A stretch of DNA of 64,000 bases from Frateuria_A sp051900425 (GTDB lineage Bacteria > Pseudomonadota > Gammaproteobacteria > Xanthomonadales > Rhodanobacteraceae): assembly GCF_051900425.1 (NCBI RefSeq), contig NZ_JBHZGK010000011.1:33652-97651 (forward strand), read 5' to 3'. Of the stretch, positions 1 through 7,980 are shown piece after piece (within the stretch, counting starts at the first letter, position 1; each line of letters opens with the position of its first letter). Under the pieces are notes generated by a model. The model made no database searches. It was given only the letters and a program-made list of their open reading frames with translations, and was not told the DNA's origin. Both the position numbers and the translations under genes were made by a program.

Positions 1-40
1 GCTCGGCGATCATGCCGGAACCTGCTCCGTGGAAACGCCG

Positions 41-847
41 ATGCCCGCCGATCGCCCCCTCAGTCTGGTCACCGGCGCCTCGGCCGGAATCGGCGCCGCC
101 TTCGCCCGGGAACTGGCGGCGCGAGGGCACGACCTCGTGCTGGTGGCGCGCCGTACCGAGCGCCTGCAGGCTCTGGCGGAAGACCTGCACGAGCGCCATG
201 GCGCACGGGCGCACGTCCTGCCTGCCGACCTGGCCGATCCGACCGCGCCGCGCCAGCTGGTCGATGCCCTGCAGGAGCAGGGCCTGGTGGTCGACTGGCT
301 CGTGAACAATGCCGGCTATGGCGTGCCGGGCACGTTCGATGCCAATGACTGGCCCGTGCACGCGGACTTCCTGCAGGTGCTGCTCAGCGCACCGACCGAG
401 CTGGCATGGCGCCTGCTGCCGGGAATGCGCGAGCGTGGTTACGGCCGCATCCTCAACGTGGCCTCGCTGGCGGGACATGTGCCCGGATCGGCCGGCCACA
501 CGCTGTATGCGGCCAGCAAGGCATACCTGATCAAGTTCTCGCAATCCCTGGCGCTGGAGAACCGGCACAACGGCGTGCACGTCTGTGCGCTGTGTCCCGG
601 CTTCACCCGGTCGGAATTCCATGACGTGACCGGCACCCGCGCGCTGGTCGGCAAGCTGCCGCGTTTCATGTGGCAGGACGCCGATACCGTGGTACGCGAG
701 GGCATCGAAGCGGTCGAGCGCGGCAAGGCCGTGCACGTCACCGGGCGCGTGAACCGGGCGATCAAGGCGCTGGCCAAGCTGACGCCCGACCGCCTGGCAC
801 TGTGGCTGTCGGCACGCGAGTCCCGTCGCTACCGACAACTCGATTGA
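41..847 (+). CDS. SDR family NAD(P)-dependent oxidoreductase
   Basis: Short-chain dehydrogenase/reductase of about 268 residues, probably a cytosolic NAD(P)-dependent oxidoreductase of unknown substrate. The N-terminal Rossmann motif TGASAGIG is at residues 11-18, NNAG follows near residue 90, and the catalytic Ser (about 142), Tyr156 and Lys160 are in place (YAASK). The domain layout and length are normal for a classical SDR. ATG at 41 is preferred because GGAA lies about six bases upstream; a GTG at 29 would add four residues. The gene stands 57 bp before the DUF6445 gene on the same strand, so they may be co-transcribed. The family is certain; the reaction is not predictable from sequence. 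Confidence 0.9.
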   Translation: MPADRPLSLVTGASAGIGAAFARELAARGHDLVLVARRTERLQALAEDLHERHGARAHVLPADLADPTAPRQLVDALQEQGLVVDWLVNNAGYGVPGTFDANDWPVHADFLQVLLSAPTELAWRLLPGMRERGYGRILNVASLAGHVPGSAGHTLYAASKAYLIKFSQSLALENRHNGVHVCALCPGFTRSEFHDVTGTRALVGKLPRFMWQDADTVVREGIEAVERGKAVHVTGRVNRAIKALAKLTPDRLALWLSARESRRYRQLD

Positions 848-904
848 CGCGCCAATGCCGTTCGACTGCGCTAACGTCCCCCGCCTGCCGCTCGCGAGAC
901 CGCC

Positions 905-1579
905 ATGAGCCTGTTCCCGACCCAGATGCGCCCGCTTCCCTACCGCAAGCCCACCGAGGGTCGCGATTACTGGGTGATCGACGATGTCCTGCCCGACGCG
1001 AAGGCAGTACGCGAGCGCTGCCTGGCCCGGACCGACTGGGAGTACGGCTTCCCGACCACCGGCGAAGTCTGGCCCGGGATGCGCACCATGCCGGCGCTGG
1101 AATTGGACGAACTGGCTATCGTCGAGGCCCAGGTGAGGCGCGTCACCGGTGCGAAGAAACTCTGGGTCGGCGAGACCGAGGCCGGACAGAAGCTCAACCA
1201 CAACTGCGTGCAGGTGGTCGGCGCGGTCGAAGGCGCGGTCAAGCCGCACACCGATTCGCTCAACCTCTGCCGCTACGCGGCCGTGCTGTACCTCAACCCC
1301 GCGGTGCCCGACAGTTGCGGCACCAGCTTCTTCCGCCAACGCATGCCCAACGGCCAGCTGGGCGGCAACATGGTGGCGCCGCCGCATCGCAACCTGGTCG
1401 ATGCGCTGGGTAACCGTTTCGTGATGCCCAATGCGTTTGCCGAGGATGTCCGCGTGGCCCACCGGTTCAACCGGCTGCTGGTCTACAAGGCCAATATCGT
1501 GCACAGCGCCAGTGCGTACTGGGGGCTGGAGGACATGGCGAGCAAGCGCATGACCGCCGTGTTTTTCTGGATGGCGTAG
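905..1579 (+). CDS. DUF6445 family protein, 2OG-Fe(II) oxygenase-like
   Basis: A 224-residue protein that I recognise as DUF6445-like. It shows the sparse signature of a cupin-fold 2-oxoglutarate/Fe(II) oxygenase: HTD at 115-117, a second His at 200 in NIVHSAS, and an Arg about 15 residues later that could bind the 2OG carboxylate. No signal peptide or membrane segment is visible. Family members are often seen near tryptophan halogenases and TonB receptors in Xanthomonadales and Caulobacterales, but none is present here. It follows the SDR gene on the same strand and converges on another 2OG dioxygenase gene. The substrate is unknown, and the oxygenase assignment rests on the HxD...H...R pattern. 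Confidence 0.75.
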   Translation: MSLFPTQMRPLPYRKPTEGRDYWVIDDVLPDAKAVRERCLARTDWEYGFPTTGEVWPGMRTMPALELDELAIVEAQVRRVTGAKKLWVGETEAGQKLNHNCVQVVGAVEGAVKPHTDSLNLCRYAAVLYLNPAVPDSCGTSFFRQRMPNGQLGGNMVAPPHRNLVDALGNRFVMPNAFAEDVRVAHRFNRLLVYKANIVHSASAYWGLEDMASKRMTAVFFWMA

Positions 1580-1611
1580 CGGGCAGGTAGCGGGCCGGAT
1601 GCCCTGGCGAG

Positions 1612-1635
1612 CCTTCTACCCCCGATGGGGGAAGG
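1612..1635. repeat. Short palindromic repeat, CCTTC/CCCCC type
   Basis: A compact inverted repeat, CCTTC-CCCCC against GGGGG-GAAGG, lies 30 bases after the DUF6445 stop. It resembles the core of the longer repeats at 1721-1771 and 43331-43379. It may act as a transcription end for the upstream gene, although no T-run follows. Confidence 0.5.
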
Positions 1636-1720
1636 TGCCGCCAGCAACTGCTCGACGCGATCCACCTTCGCAGCGCTAGCTCATTTCGCTGCCGCCAGTC
1701 TGGTGGCGCGCGCTCGGTTG

Positions 1721-1771
1721 CCCCATCCGCCCTTCGGGATCCTTCCCCCGCGTGCGGGGGGAGGGATCCTT
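1721..1771. repeat. Dispersed repeat of the CCCCATCCGCCC type
   Basis: The element begins CCCCATCCGCCCTTCGGG and continues into a strong stem in which GGATCC plus a C-run pairs with a G-run plus GGATCC (1738-1769). A second copy with the same order of parts is at 43331-43379. Repeats of this form are scattered through xanthomonad genomes. This copy sits in the tail-to-tail gap between two oxygenase genes, where it could end transcription from either side. Confidence 0.65.
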
Positions 1772-1784
1772 CAGCGCGGTCTCG

Positions 1785-2717
1785 TCAGATCAGCTTGATC
1801 TCGCGCAGCCGCTGCATCAGGTACTCGTGCGAGGACAGCGAGGTGTCGTAACGGCTCGGATTGTCCGGCGTCACGCATTCGGGCAGCGGGTCGAGCACGA
1901 CGTCGGGATTCGGGTGCAGGAAGAACGGCACCGAATAGCGCGGCTTGCGCGCGTTCTCGTTCTGCGGATTGACCACGCGGTGCGAGGTCGACGGGTACAC
2001 ATGGTTGGTCAGGCGCTGCAGCATGTCGCCGATGTTGACCACGATGGCATCGCCCTCGGTGGTGATCGGCAGCCACTGGCCCTCGCTCAACACTTCCAGC
2101 CCCTCGGCGCTGGCGCCGACCAGCAGGGTGATGAAGTTGATGTCCTCGTGGGCGCCTGCGCGCACGTTGGGAATGTTTTCCTCGGTGATCGGCGGGTAGT
2201 GGATCGGGCGCAGGATCGAGTTGCCCTGGTCGGTCTTGTCCTCGAAGTAGTTCTCGGACAAGCCGATGTGCAGCGCCAGCGCGCGCAACACGCGCGTACC
2301 GAGATGGTCCAGCGCCTCGTACAGGCCGTAGCCGAAAGGCTTGAACTGCGGCACCTCTTCGGGCCAGAGGTTGGGCGGCATCACGTCGGCGAACTTCGAG
2401 TCGCGGGCGATCTCGCGGCCGACGTGCCAGAACTCCTTGAGGTCGGGAAAACGGCTGTCCTTGGCCGTCTCGACCTTGAACGGGGTATAGCCGCGCGCGC
2501 CACCGGAACCGGGCACGTGGTACTTCATCTTGGTTTCCGCCGGCAGCGCGAAGAACTGCTCGAAAGCCTGGTAGGCGCCGTCGATCAGTTCGCGCGGGAT
2601 GCCGTGCCCACTGATGCAGCAGAAGCCGAACTGGCGGTAGGCCGCGCCCAGTTCCGCGACGAAGGCGTCGCGGTCGGTCTCGTAGCGGCGGATGTCGAGC
2701 GTGGGGACTTGCTTCAT
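1785..2717 (-). CDS. Isopenicillin N synthase family 2OG-Fe(II) dioxygenase
   Basis: A 310-residue non-heme iron dioxygenase of the isopenicillin N synthase/ACC oxidase/gibberellin oxidase type. The iron ligands are visible as HED at 190-192 and His246, and the co-substrate pair RxS is at 260-262. The N-terminal DIOX_N part covers roughly residues 5-120. The start ATG overlaps the glmM stop in an ATGA, so translation is probably coupled to glmM. Longer reading frames upstream are glmM shadows. In many gammaproteobacteria tpiA follows glmM, so this enzyme occupies an unusual place. The substrate cannot be told from sequence; amino-acid, purine or secondary-metabolite oxidation are all possible. 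Confidence 0.9.
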   Translation of the reverse strand: MKQVPTLDIRRYETDRDAFVAELGAAYRQFGFCCISGHGIPRELIDGAYQAFEQFFALPAETKMKYHVPGSGGARGYTPFKVETAKDSRFPDLKEFWHVGREIARDSKFADVMPPNLWPEEVPQFKPFGYGLYEALDHLGTRVLRALALHIGLSENYFEDKTDQGNSILRPIHYPPITEENIPNVRAGAHEDINFITLLVGASAEGLEVLSEGQWLPITTEGDAIVVNIGDMLQRLTNHVYPSTSHRVVNPQNENARKPRYSVPFFLHPNPDVVLDPLPECVTPDNPSRYDTSLSSHEYLMQRLREIKLI

Positions 2718-4081
2718 GGGTTTTCCGTCATGTGCACATGCGCGGCGGATTTTACGGCGTCGGCCAGCCAGCCGGCCAACTGCTGCACTTCGCCCGCATC
2801 GGCACCCTCGATGGTCACCCGCACCAGCGGTTCGGTACCCGACGCGCGCAGCACGACGCGCCCGCGTCCCTGCAGCGTGCGCTCGACCTCGGTCAGCGCA
2901 TGGCGCACGGTATCGCTTGCCAGTGCCTCGCGCGCACCGGGCGCACGCACGTTGACCATCACCTGCGGCAGCTTCTGCAGACCCCGGCGCGCCAGCGCCA
3001 GGTCCTGGCCCGACGCGGCCAGGGTCTCCAGCACGGCCAGCGCGGCGATGATGCCGTCGCCGGTGGTGGCGCGATCCAGGCACAGGATGTGGCCGGAGGT
3101 CTCGCCACCGAGCATGCCGCCATTGGCCTTCAGCTGCTGCAGCACGTAGCGGTCACCGACGTTGGCGCGGATCAGCGGCACTTCGAGTTCCGCCAGCGCC
3201 TGCTCGAGGCCGTAGTTGCTCATCAACGTGCCGACCACCGGCCCGCGCAGGCAACCGCGCGCGAACAGGCTGCGTGCAAGCACGTAGAGGATGTCGTCGC
3301 CGTCGGCAATGGTGCCGTTGCGGTCGACCAGGATCACGCGGTCGCCGTCCCCATCGAAGGCGATGCCGACATCGGCGCTCTGCGCCAGCACCGCCTGCTG
3401 CAATGCCTGCGGATGGGTCGAGCCGACGTCGCGGTTGATGTTGAAGCCGTCCGGCTTGTCGCCGATGGCGGTCACGTCGGCGCCGAGTTCGGCAAATACC
3501 TTGGGCGCCACCTGGTAGGTCGCGCCGTGCGCACAATCGAGCACGATTTTCGTGCCGCGCAGAGTGAACTCCTCCGGTACGGTCGCTTTGCAGTACTCGG
3601 CGTAGCGGGCCACCGCATCGGCCACCCGCGTTGCCTTGCCAAGCTGTTCGGAAGATACCGTGACGAACTCGGCGTCCAGCTCCTCCTCGATTGCCTGTTC
3701 GATCTCGTCGGAAAACTTCTCGCCCATCGCCGAGAAGAACTTGATGCCGTTGTCGGTGTGCGGATTGTGCGAGGCGCTGATCACGATGCCGGCCGCCGCG
3801 CGCATCGAGCGGGTGAGGAAGGCCACGGCGGGCGTCGGCATCGGGCCGAGCAGGCCCACGTCCACGCCGGCGGCGACCAGGCCCGCCTCCAGCGCCGCCT
3901 CGAACATGTAGCCGGACACGCGCGTGTCCTTGCCGATCAACACCATCGGCTTGCGGGTCGACCCGCGAGCGAGCACCGCGCCGGCCGCGCGGCCCAGGCG
4001 CAGCATGAAATCGGCACTGATCGGCCATTGCCCGACCTGGCCACGGATTCCGTCGGTGCCGAAATACTTGCGTGTGCTCAT
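2714..4081 (-). CDS. glmM: Phosphoglucosamine mutase
   Basis: Converts glucosamine-6-phosphate to glucosamine-1-phosphate for UDP-GlcNAc synthesis, and so feeds peptidoglycan and LPS. The protein is 455 residues, close to the family length of about 445. It opens with RKYFGTDGIRG, carries the phosphoserine loop ISASHNPH (Ser104 is the expected phosphorylated residue), a DGDGDR metal loop in the middle, and RASGTEP near the C-terminus. The start at 4081 is chosen because a GGAAAG ribosome site precedes it and the family consensus begins there. It lies 47 bp after folP, the conserved folP-glmM order, and overlaps the downstream dioxygenase gene by four bases. Confidence 0.97.
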   Translation of the reverse strand: MSTRKYFGTDGIRGQVGQWPISADFMLRLGRAAGAVLARGSTRKPMVLIGKDTRVSGYMFEAALEAGLVAAGVDVGLLGPMPTPAVAFLTRSMRAAAGIVISASHNPHTDNGIKFFSAMGEKFSDEIEQAIEEELDAEFVTVSSEQLGKATRVADAVARYAEYCKATVPEEFTLRGTKIVLDCAHGATYQVAPKVFAELGADVTAIGDKPDGFNINRDVGSTHPQALQQAVLAQSADVGIAFDGDGDRVILVDRNGTIADGDDILYVLARSLFARGCLRGPVVGTLMSNYGLEQALAELEVPLIRANVGDRYVLQQLKANGGMLGGETSGHILCLDRATTGDGIIAALAVLETLAASGQDLALARRGLQKLPQVMVNVRAPGAREALASDTVRHALTEVERTLQGRGRVVLRASGTEPLVRVTIEGADAGEVQQLAGWLADAVKSAAHVHMTENP

Positions 4082-4128
4082 CAGCTTTCCTTGTGGTGGC
4101 GCCACGGGGCGGGCGTCACCTAGATATC

Positions 4129-5037
4129 TCAGTCTTCGTCTGGCCAGCGTGGAGCCGGCGGACGCGTATCACGGCGCGGCGGCGTGTCGCCTTCGCGCAC
4201 TGCACGCCAGATCGCCAGCGCATCGACGGTTTGCGCGACGTCGTGTACACGCACCATGCGCGCGCCACGCTGTACGGCGATCAACGCCGCGGCAGCGGAA
4301 CCGGCCGCGCGGGCTTGGCCGGAGGGACGGCCGGTGAGCGTGCCGATCATCGACTTGCGCGACAGGCCCACGTAGACACCCGCGCCCAGGTCGGCAAAAC
4401 GCTCCAGCGCACGCAGCAGCGCCAGGTTGTGCTCGAGTGTCTTGCCGAAACCGAAACCTGGATCGACCAGCACGCGCCGCTTGTCGATGCCGGCCAGTTC
4501 GCAGGCGAACAGGCGGTCGGTGAGAAAGCGGTGGACTTCGCCGACCACGTCGTCGTACTGCGGATCGTCCTGCATGCTGCGCGGCTCGCCCTGCATGTGC
4601 ATCAGGCAGACCGGCACGCGCAGCTGGGCGGCCGCATCGAGCGCACCCTCGCGGCGCAACGCATAGACGTCGTTGATCATGCCCGCGCCGGCGGCGACCG
4701 CCGCGCGCATCACTTCGGGCTTGGAGGTGTCGATGGCGATCGGCAGCGTGGTGCGTGCGACCAGTTGTTCGATCACCGGGATCACACGGCGCAATTCCTC
4801 CTCGACCGGGACGTCGTCGGCCCCCGGCCGCGTGGACTCGCCGCCGACGTCCAGCATGTCCGCGCCCTGCTCCGCCATCGCCAGGCCATGCGCCAGGGCT
4901 GCGTCGGTATCGGCGAAGGCGCCGCCATCGGAGAACGAATCAGGCGTGACGTTGAGGATGCCGACCACGCGCGGGCGATCCAGCACCAGGTCGCGGCCGG
5001 CGCAGTCGAGCACGGTGGCAAAGGGGTTGTCGAACAT
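4129..5037 (-). CDS. folP: Dihydropteroate synthase
   Basis: Condenses p-aminobenzoate with 6-hydroxymethyl-dihydropterin pyrophosphate in folate synthesis; this is the sulfonamide target. The 302-residue TIM-barrel protein shows the signatures ILNVTPDSFSDGG near residue 30 and GGESTRPGA near residue 65, plus the late LSRKSMIG loop. The start is seven bases after the orn stop, so orn-folP-glmM-dioxygenase look like one transcription unit. The C-terminus has a Pro/Arg-rich extension of about 20 residues (TPPRRDTRPPAP) that most family members lack; it is probably disordered. Confidence 0.96.
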   Translation of the reverse strand: MFDNPFATVLDCAGRDLVLDRPRVVGILNVTPDSFSDGGAFADTDAALAHGLAMAEQGADMLDVGGESTRPGADDVPVEEELRRVIPVIEQLVARTTLPIAIDTSKPEVMRAAVAAGAGMINDVYALRREGALDAAAQLRVPVCLMHMQGEPRSMQDDPQYDDVVGEVHRFLTDRLFACELAGIDKRRVLVDPGFGFGKTLEHNLALLRALERFADLGAGVYVGLSRKSMIGTLTGRPSGQARAAGSAAAALIAVQRGARMVRVHDVAQTVDALAIWRAVREGDTPPRRDTRPPAPRWPDED

Positions 5038-5044
5038 CGATCGC

Positions 5045-5605
5045 TCAGGCCTGCCCGCCCAGGGCGCCCATGTGCTGGCGGTAATAGCGCAGCTCGTCGA
5101 TCGAATCGCGGATGTCCGACAGCGCCGTGTGCGCCGACTCCTTGCTCAGGCCGCGCGCGATCTGCGGCGACCAGCGACGCGAAAGCTCCTTGAGTGTCGA
5201 GACGTCGAGGTTGCGGTAGTGAAAGTGCCGCTCCAGGCGCGGCATCTGCCGGTGCAGGAAGCGCCGGTCCTGGCAGATCGAATTGCCGCACATCGGCGAC
5301 TTGCCGGCCGGCGTCCACGTCTTGAGGAATTCCAGCGTGGCCTGCTCGGCCTGGGCGTGGTCGGTGGTCGAATCGAGCACCTGCTGCCACAGGCCCGACT
5401 TGCTGTGCTGGTTGCGGTTCCAGCTGTCCATCGACTCCAGCCGGTCGACCTCGTGGCGGATCGCGAAGACCGGCCCCTCGGCCAGCACGTTCAATTCCTT
5501 GTCCGTCACGATGGTGGCGATTTCCAGGATGGAATCGTTGTCCGTATCCAGGCCGGTCATCTCCAGATCGATCCAGATCAGGTTGTCGTCGTTCGCTTGG
5601 TTCAT
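5045..5605 (-). CDS. orn: Oligoribonuclease
   Basis: A 3'-5' exonuclease that clears RNA dinucleotides, including pGpG from cyclic-di-GMP breakdown. The 186-residue protein has the DEDDh layout: IDLEMTGLD gives the first Asp and Glu (residues 13 and 15), and HTALSDIRDSI gives the late His and Asp. The start is set by an excellent AAGGAGGA site eight bases upstream, even though the frame stays open much further. It is divergent from sbcB with about 70 bp between starts, and it heads the folP-glmM run. A GGDEF/EAL protein elsewhere in the window would generate its pGpG substrate. Confidence 0.97.
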   Translation of the reverse strand: MNQANDDNLIWIDLEMTGLDTDNDSILEIATIVTDKELNVLAEGPVFAIRHEVDRLESMDSWNRNQHSKSGLWQQVLDSTTDHAQAEQATLEFLKTWTPAGKSPMCGNSICQDRRFLHRQMPRLERHFHYRNLDVSTLKELSRRWSPQIARGLSKESAHTALSDIRDSIDELRYYRQHMGALGGQA

Positions 5606-5677
5606 GCGTCCTCCTTGGAGCGCGCAGTCTAGCGCAGGCGCCCGCCCACGGCCCCGTGCCATGCGATGATCGAAGCC

Positions 5678-7126
5678 ATGCAGACCTTCCTCTGGCATGA
5701 CTACGAAACCTTCGGCGCCGACAGCCGGCGCGACCGGCCGGCGCAGTTCGCGGGCATCCGCACCACGGCGGAGCTGGAGATCGTCGGCGAGCCGGTGATG
5801 TTCTTCGCCCGCCCGCCGCGCGACATGGCGCCGGATCCGGACGCCTGCCTGATCACCGGCATCACGCCGCAGCAGGCCGAGCGCGAGGGCGTGTCCGAGG
5901 CCGAATTCGCCGCCCGCGTGCACGAACAGCTCGGCGCACCTGGCACCTGCGGCGTGGGCTACAACTCGCTGCGCTTCGACGACGAGTTCACACGGCAGTT
6001 GCTGTACCGGAACTTTTTCGATCCGTACGGGCGCGAATGGGAAAACGGCAACTCGCGCTGGGACCTGATCGACCTGGTGCGCATGTGCCAGGCGCTGCGC
6101 CCGGAAGGGATCGTCTGGCCCACCCGCGAGGACGGCACGCCCAGTTTCAAGCTCGAACACCTGGCCACGGCCAACCACCTCAGGCAGGAGCGCGCGCACG
6201 ACGCGCTGTCGGACGTCTACGCGCTGATCGACCTGGCGCGGCTGATCCGCGTGCGCCAGCCGCGCCTGTGGGAGTGGCATTTCGACCTCCGGCGCAAGCA
6301 GAAGGTGTTCGGCCTGCTCGACGTGGCGGGCATGACGCCGCTGGTGCACGTGTCCTCGCGCTACCCGTCCAGCCGGCACTGCCTGGCCGTGATCGCGCCG
6401 CTGGCGCCGCATCCCTCCCGCGCGGGCGAGGTGATTGTCTACGACCTGGACACCGACCCGGCGACCTGGATCGACCTGGACGAGGACGACATCGCCGACC
6501 GCATCTTCACAGCGCGGGCGGACCTGCCCGAGGGCATCGAGCGCATCCCGCTGCGCACCGTGCGCGCGAACCGTGCTCCGGCGCTGGCTCCGTTGTCGGT
6601 GCTGCGTGATCTGGACCATGGTCGACTCAAGCTCGACCTGCCGCGCTGCCTGCGCCACCACGCTCTGCTGCGCACGGCCGACGGCCTTGTCGACAAGTTG
6701 CGCCGGGTATTCGCCCGCTCTGCCGAAATGGCCGCGCCGGAAGATCCGGAACTCGCGCTTTACGGCGGCTTCCTGCCCGATGCCGACAAGCGCCTGCTGG
6801 CCGAGGTCCGCGCCACGCCGCCGGAGCAGTTGGGCCGGCGCGGCTTCCCGTTCCGCGACCCGCGCTACCCGGAGCTTCTGTTCCGCTATCGCGCACGCAA
6901 CTGGCCCGACAGCCTGGATGCGGACGAGCAGGCGCGCTGGGAGGCCTTCAGGCTGAGGCGTCTCACACGCCCCACCCCGCTCACCGCACGCACGCTGGAT
7001 GATTACCTTGCGCGCATCGCCGTGCTGCGCCAGGAGCGGCCGGACCAGACTGCCCTGCTCGACCAGCTCGAAGCCTGGCGTCGTGAACTCGCTCCGATCC
7101 CGGCGATGGCCGTCGACCTCTTGTAG
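5678..7126 (+). CDS. sbcB: Exodeoxyribonuclease I
   Basis: A processive 3'-5' single-strand DNA exonuclease used in recombination and mismatch repair. The protein of about 482 residues aligns by eye with E. coli ExoI along its length: WHDYETFG and RPAQFAGIRT at the N-terminus, LITGITPQ, GYNSLRFDDEFTRQLLYRNFFDPY, NSRWDLIDLVR and FKLEHL, then the SH3-like and helical C-terminal parts ending near FRYRARNWPDSLD. ATG 5678 fits the family N-terminus; ATG 5666, four codons upstream, is the alternative. The TAG stop lies inside a REP-like repeat, so the last residues (DLL) border that element. Confidence 0.96.
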   Translation: MQTFLWHDYETFGADSRRDRPAQFAGIRTTAELEIVGEPVMFFARPPRDMAPDPDACLITGITPQQAEREGVSEAEFAARVHEQLGAPGTCGVGYNSLRFDDEFTRQLLYRNFFDPYGREWENGNSRWDLIDLVRMCQALRPEGIVWPTREDGTPSFKLEHLATANHLRQERAHDALSDVYALIDLARLIRVRQPRLWEWHFDLRRKQKVFGLLDVAGMTPLVHVSSRYPSSRHCLAVIAPLAPHPSRAGEVIVYDLDTDPATWIDLDEDDIADRIFTARADLPEGIERIPLRTVRANRAPALAPLSVLRDLDHGRLKLDLPRCLRHHALLRTADGLVDKLRRVFARSAEMAAPEDPELALYGGFLPDADKRLLAEVRATPPEQLGRRGFPFRDPRYPELLFRYRARNWPDSLDADEQARWEAFRLRRLTRPTPLTARTLDDYLARIAVLRQERPDQTALLDQLEAWRRELAPIPAMAVDLL

Positions 7127-7200
7127 GCGTGCCTCGGGCGCGACCCGCGGGACCTCCGCCTCGCGCCACCGGTGGGGTCGCGCCCGCCGGCGCTCCTCCA
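7122..7200. repeat. REP-like inverted repeat (GTAGGAGCG family), degenerate copy
   Basis: A left arm beginning TGTAGGCGTGCCTCGGGCG and a right arm ending in GGCGCTCCTCCA surround a variable centre. The pattern is the same as the cleaner copies at 7918-7980 and 34762-34836, with several mismatches. The TAG stop codon of sbcB (7124-7126) is formed by the first bases of the element. Confidence 0.6.
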
Positions 7201-7211
7201 GGCGGGCACGG

Positions 7212-7907
7212 ATGACCGATAATCGGCAGATGCCCTATTTCACCCCCGCCACCTTCCGCTTCCTGCGTGCCCTGGGCCGCAACAACAGCCGCGAATGGTT
7301 CGCCGCGCACAAGCCCGACTACGAGCGCCACGTGCGTGAGCCGTTCCTGGCGCTGATCGCCGACATGGCCGCCCCGCTGGCGAAGATCAGCCCGCACTAC
7401 CGCGCAGACGCACGCAGGAACGGTGGCTCGCTGTTCCGCATCCATCGCGATACGCGCTTTTCCAACAACAAGCTGCCGTACAAGACCTGGCAAGGCTCGC
7501 GCTTCTTCCATGCGCGCCGCCACGAGATCCCGGCGCCCTCGTTCTACCTGCACATCGAGCCGGGCGACTGCTTCACCGGCGGCGGCATGTGGCACCCGGA
7601 GTCCGACACGCTCAAGAACATCCGCGGCTTCCTGGCCGAAAATCCGGAGGCGTGGAAGCGTGCGACCCGCGGCAAGGCCTTCGAAGGCCTGAGCTTCTGG
7701 GGCGAAAGCCTGAGCCGCCCGCCGCGCGGTTTCGATCCCGGCCACGAACTTGTCGACGACCTCAAGCGCAAGGACTATGCCGCGGGCGAGAACTTCGACG
7801 ACGCGTTCGCCTGCTCGTCCGAACTGCTGCCGTGGGCGGTCGAAAGCTTCAAGCGTGTCGCGCCGATGGTCGACTACCTGTGCGCGGCGCAGGAGCTCGA
7901 GTTCTAG
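7212..7907 (+). CDS. DUF2461 family protein (TIGR02453)
   Basis: A 231-residue protein of the DUF2461/TIGR02453 family, whose function is unknown. Typical family landmarks are FTPATFRFLRALGRNNSREWF at the N-terminus, SLFRIHRDTRFSNNKLPYKT in the first half, FYLHIEPG in the middle and GGGMWHPES. There is no signal peptide or membrane segment, so it is likely cytosolic. Two starts are possible, ATG 7212 and ATG 7230 (MPYFTPATF); family alignments usually begin close to the second. It lies between two REP-like repeats and converges on a transporter gene. Confidence 0.9.
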   Translation: MTDNRQMPYFTPATFRFLRALGRNNSREWFAAHKPDYERHVREPFLALIADMAAPLAKISPHYRADARRNGGSLFRIHRDTRFSNNKLPYKTWQGSRFFHARRHEIPAPSFYLHIEPGDCFTGGGMWHPESDTLKNIRGFLAENPEAWKRATRGKAFEGLSFWGESLSRPPRGFDPGHELVDDLKRKDYAAGENFDDAFACSSELLPWAVESFKRVAPMVDYLCAAQELEF

Positions 7908-7917
7908 TCGCGGCTTC

Positions 7918-7980
7918 CTGTAGGAGCGCACCTGTGCGCGACCGGGGTGTCCGCGGTCGCGCACAGGTGCGCTCCTACAG
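7918..7980. repeat. REP-like perfect inverted repeat (GTAGGAGCG family)
   Basis: Two 26-base arms (7918-7943 and 7955-7980) are perfect reverse complements around an 11-base loop. The left arm begins CTGTAGGAGCGCACCTGTGC. Relatives are at 7122, 33290 (one arm), 34762 and 39681. It fills the gap between two convergent genes and would fold into a very strong hairpin in both transcripts. The stop codon of the minus-strand transporter gene (7975-7977) is part of the right arm. Confidence 0.92.

Noticed and set aside
1752..4123. Two plus-strand open frames of about 465 codons each
   Set aside because: They mirror the 2OG dioxygenase and glmM genes and carry no motif.
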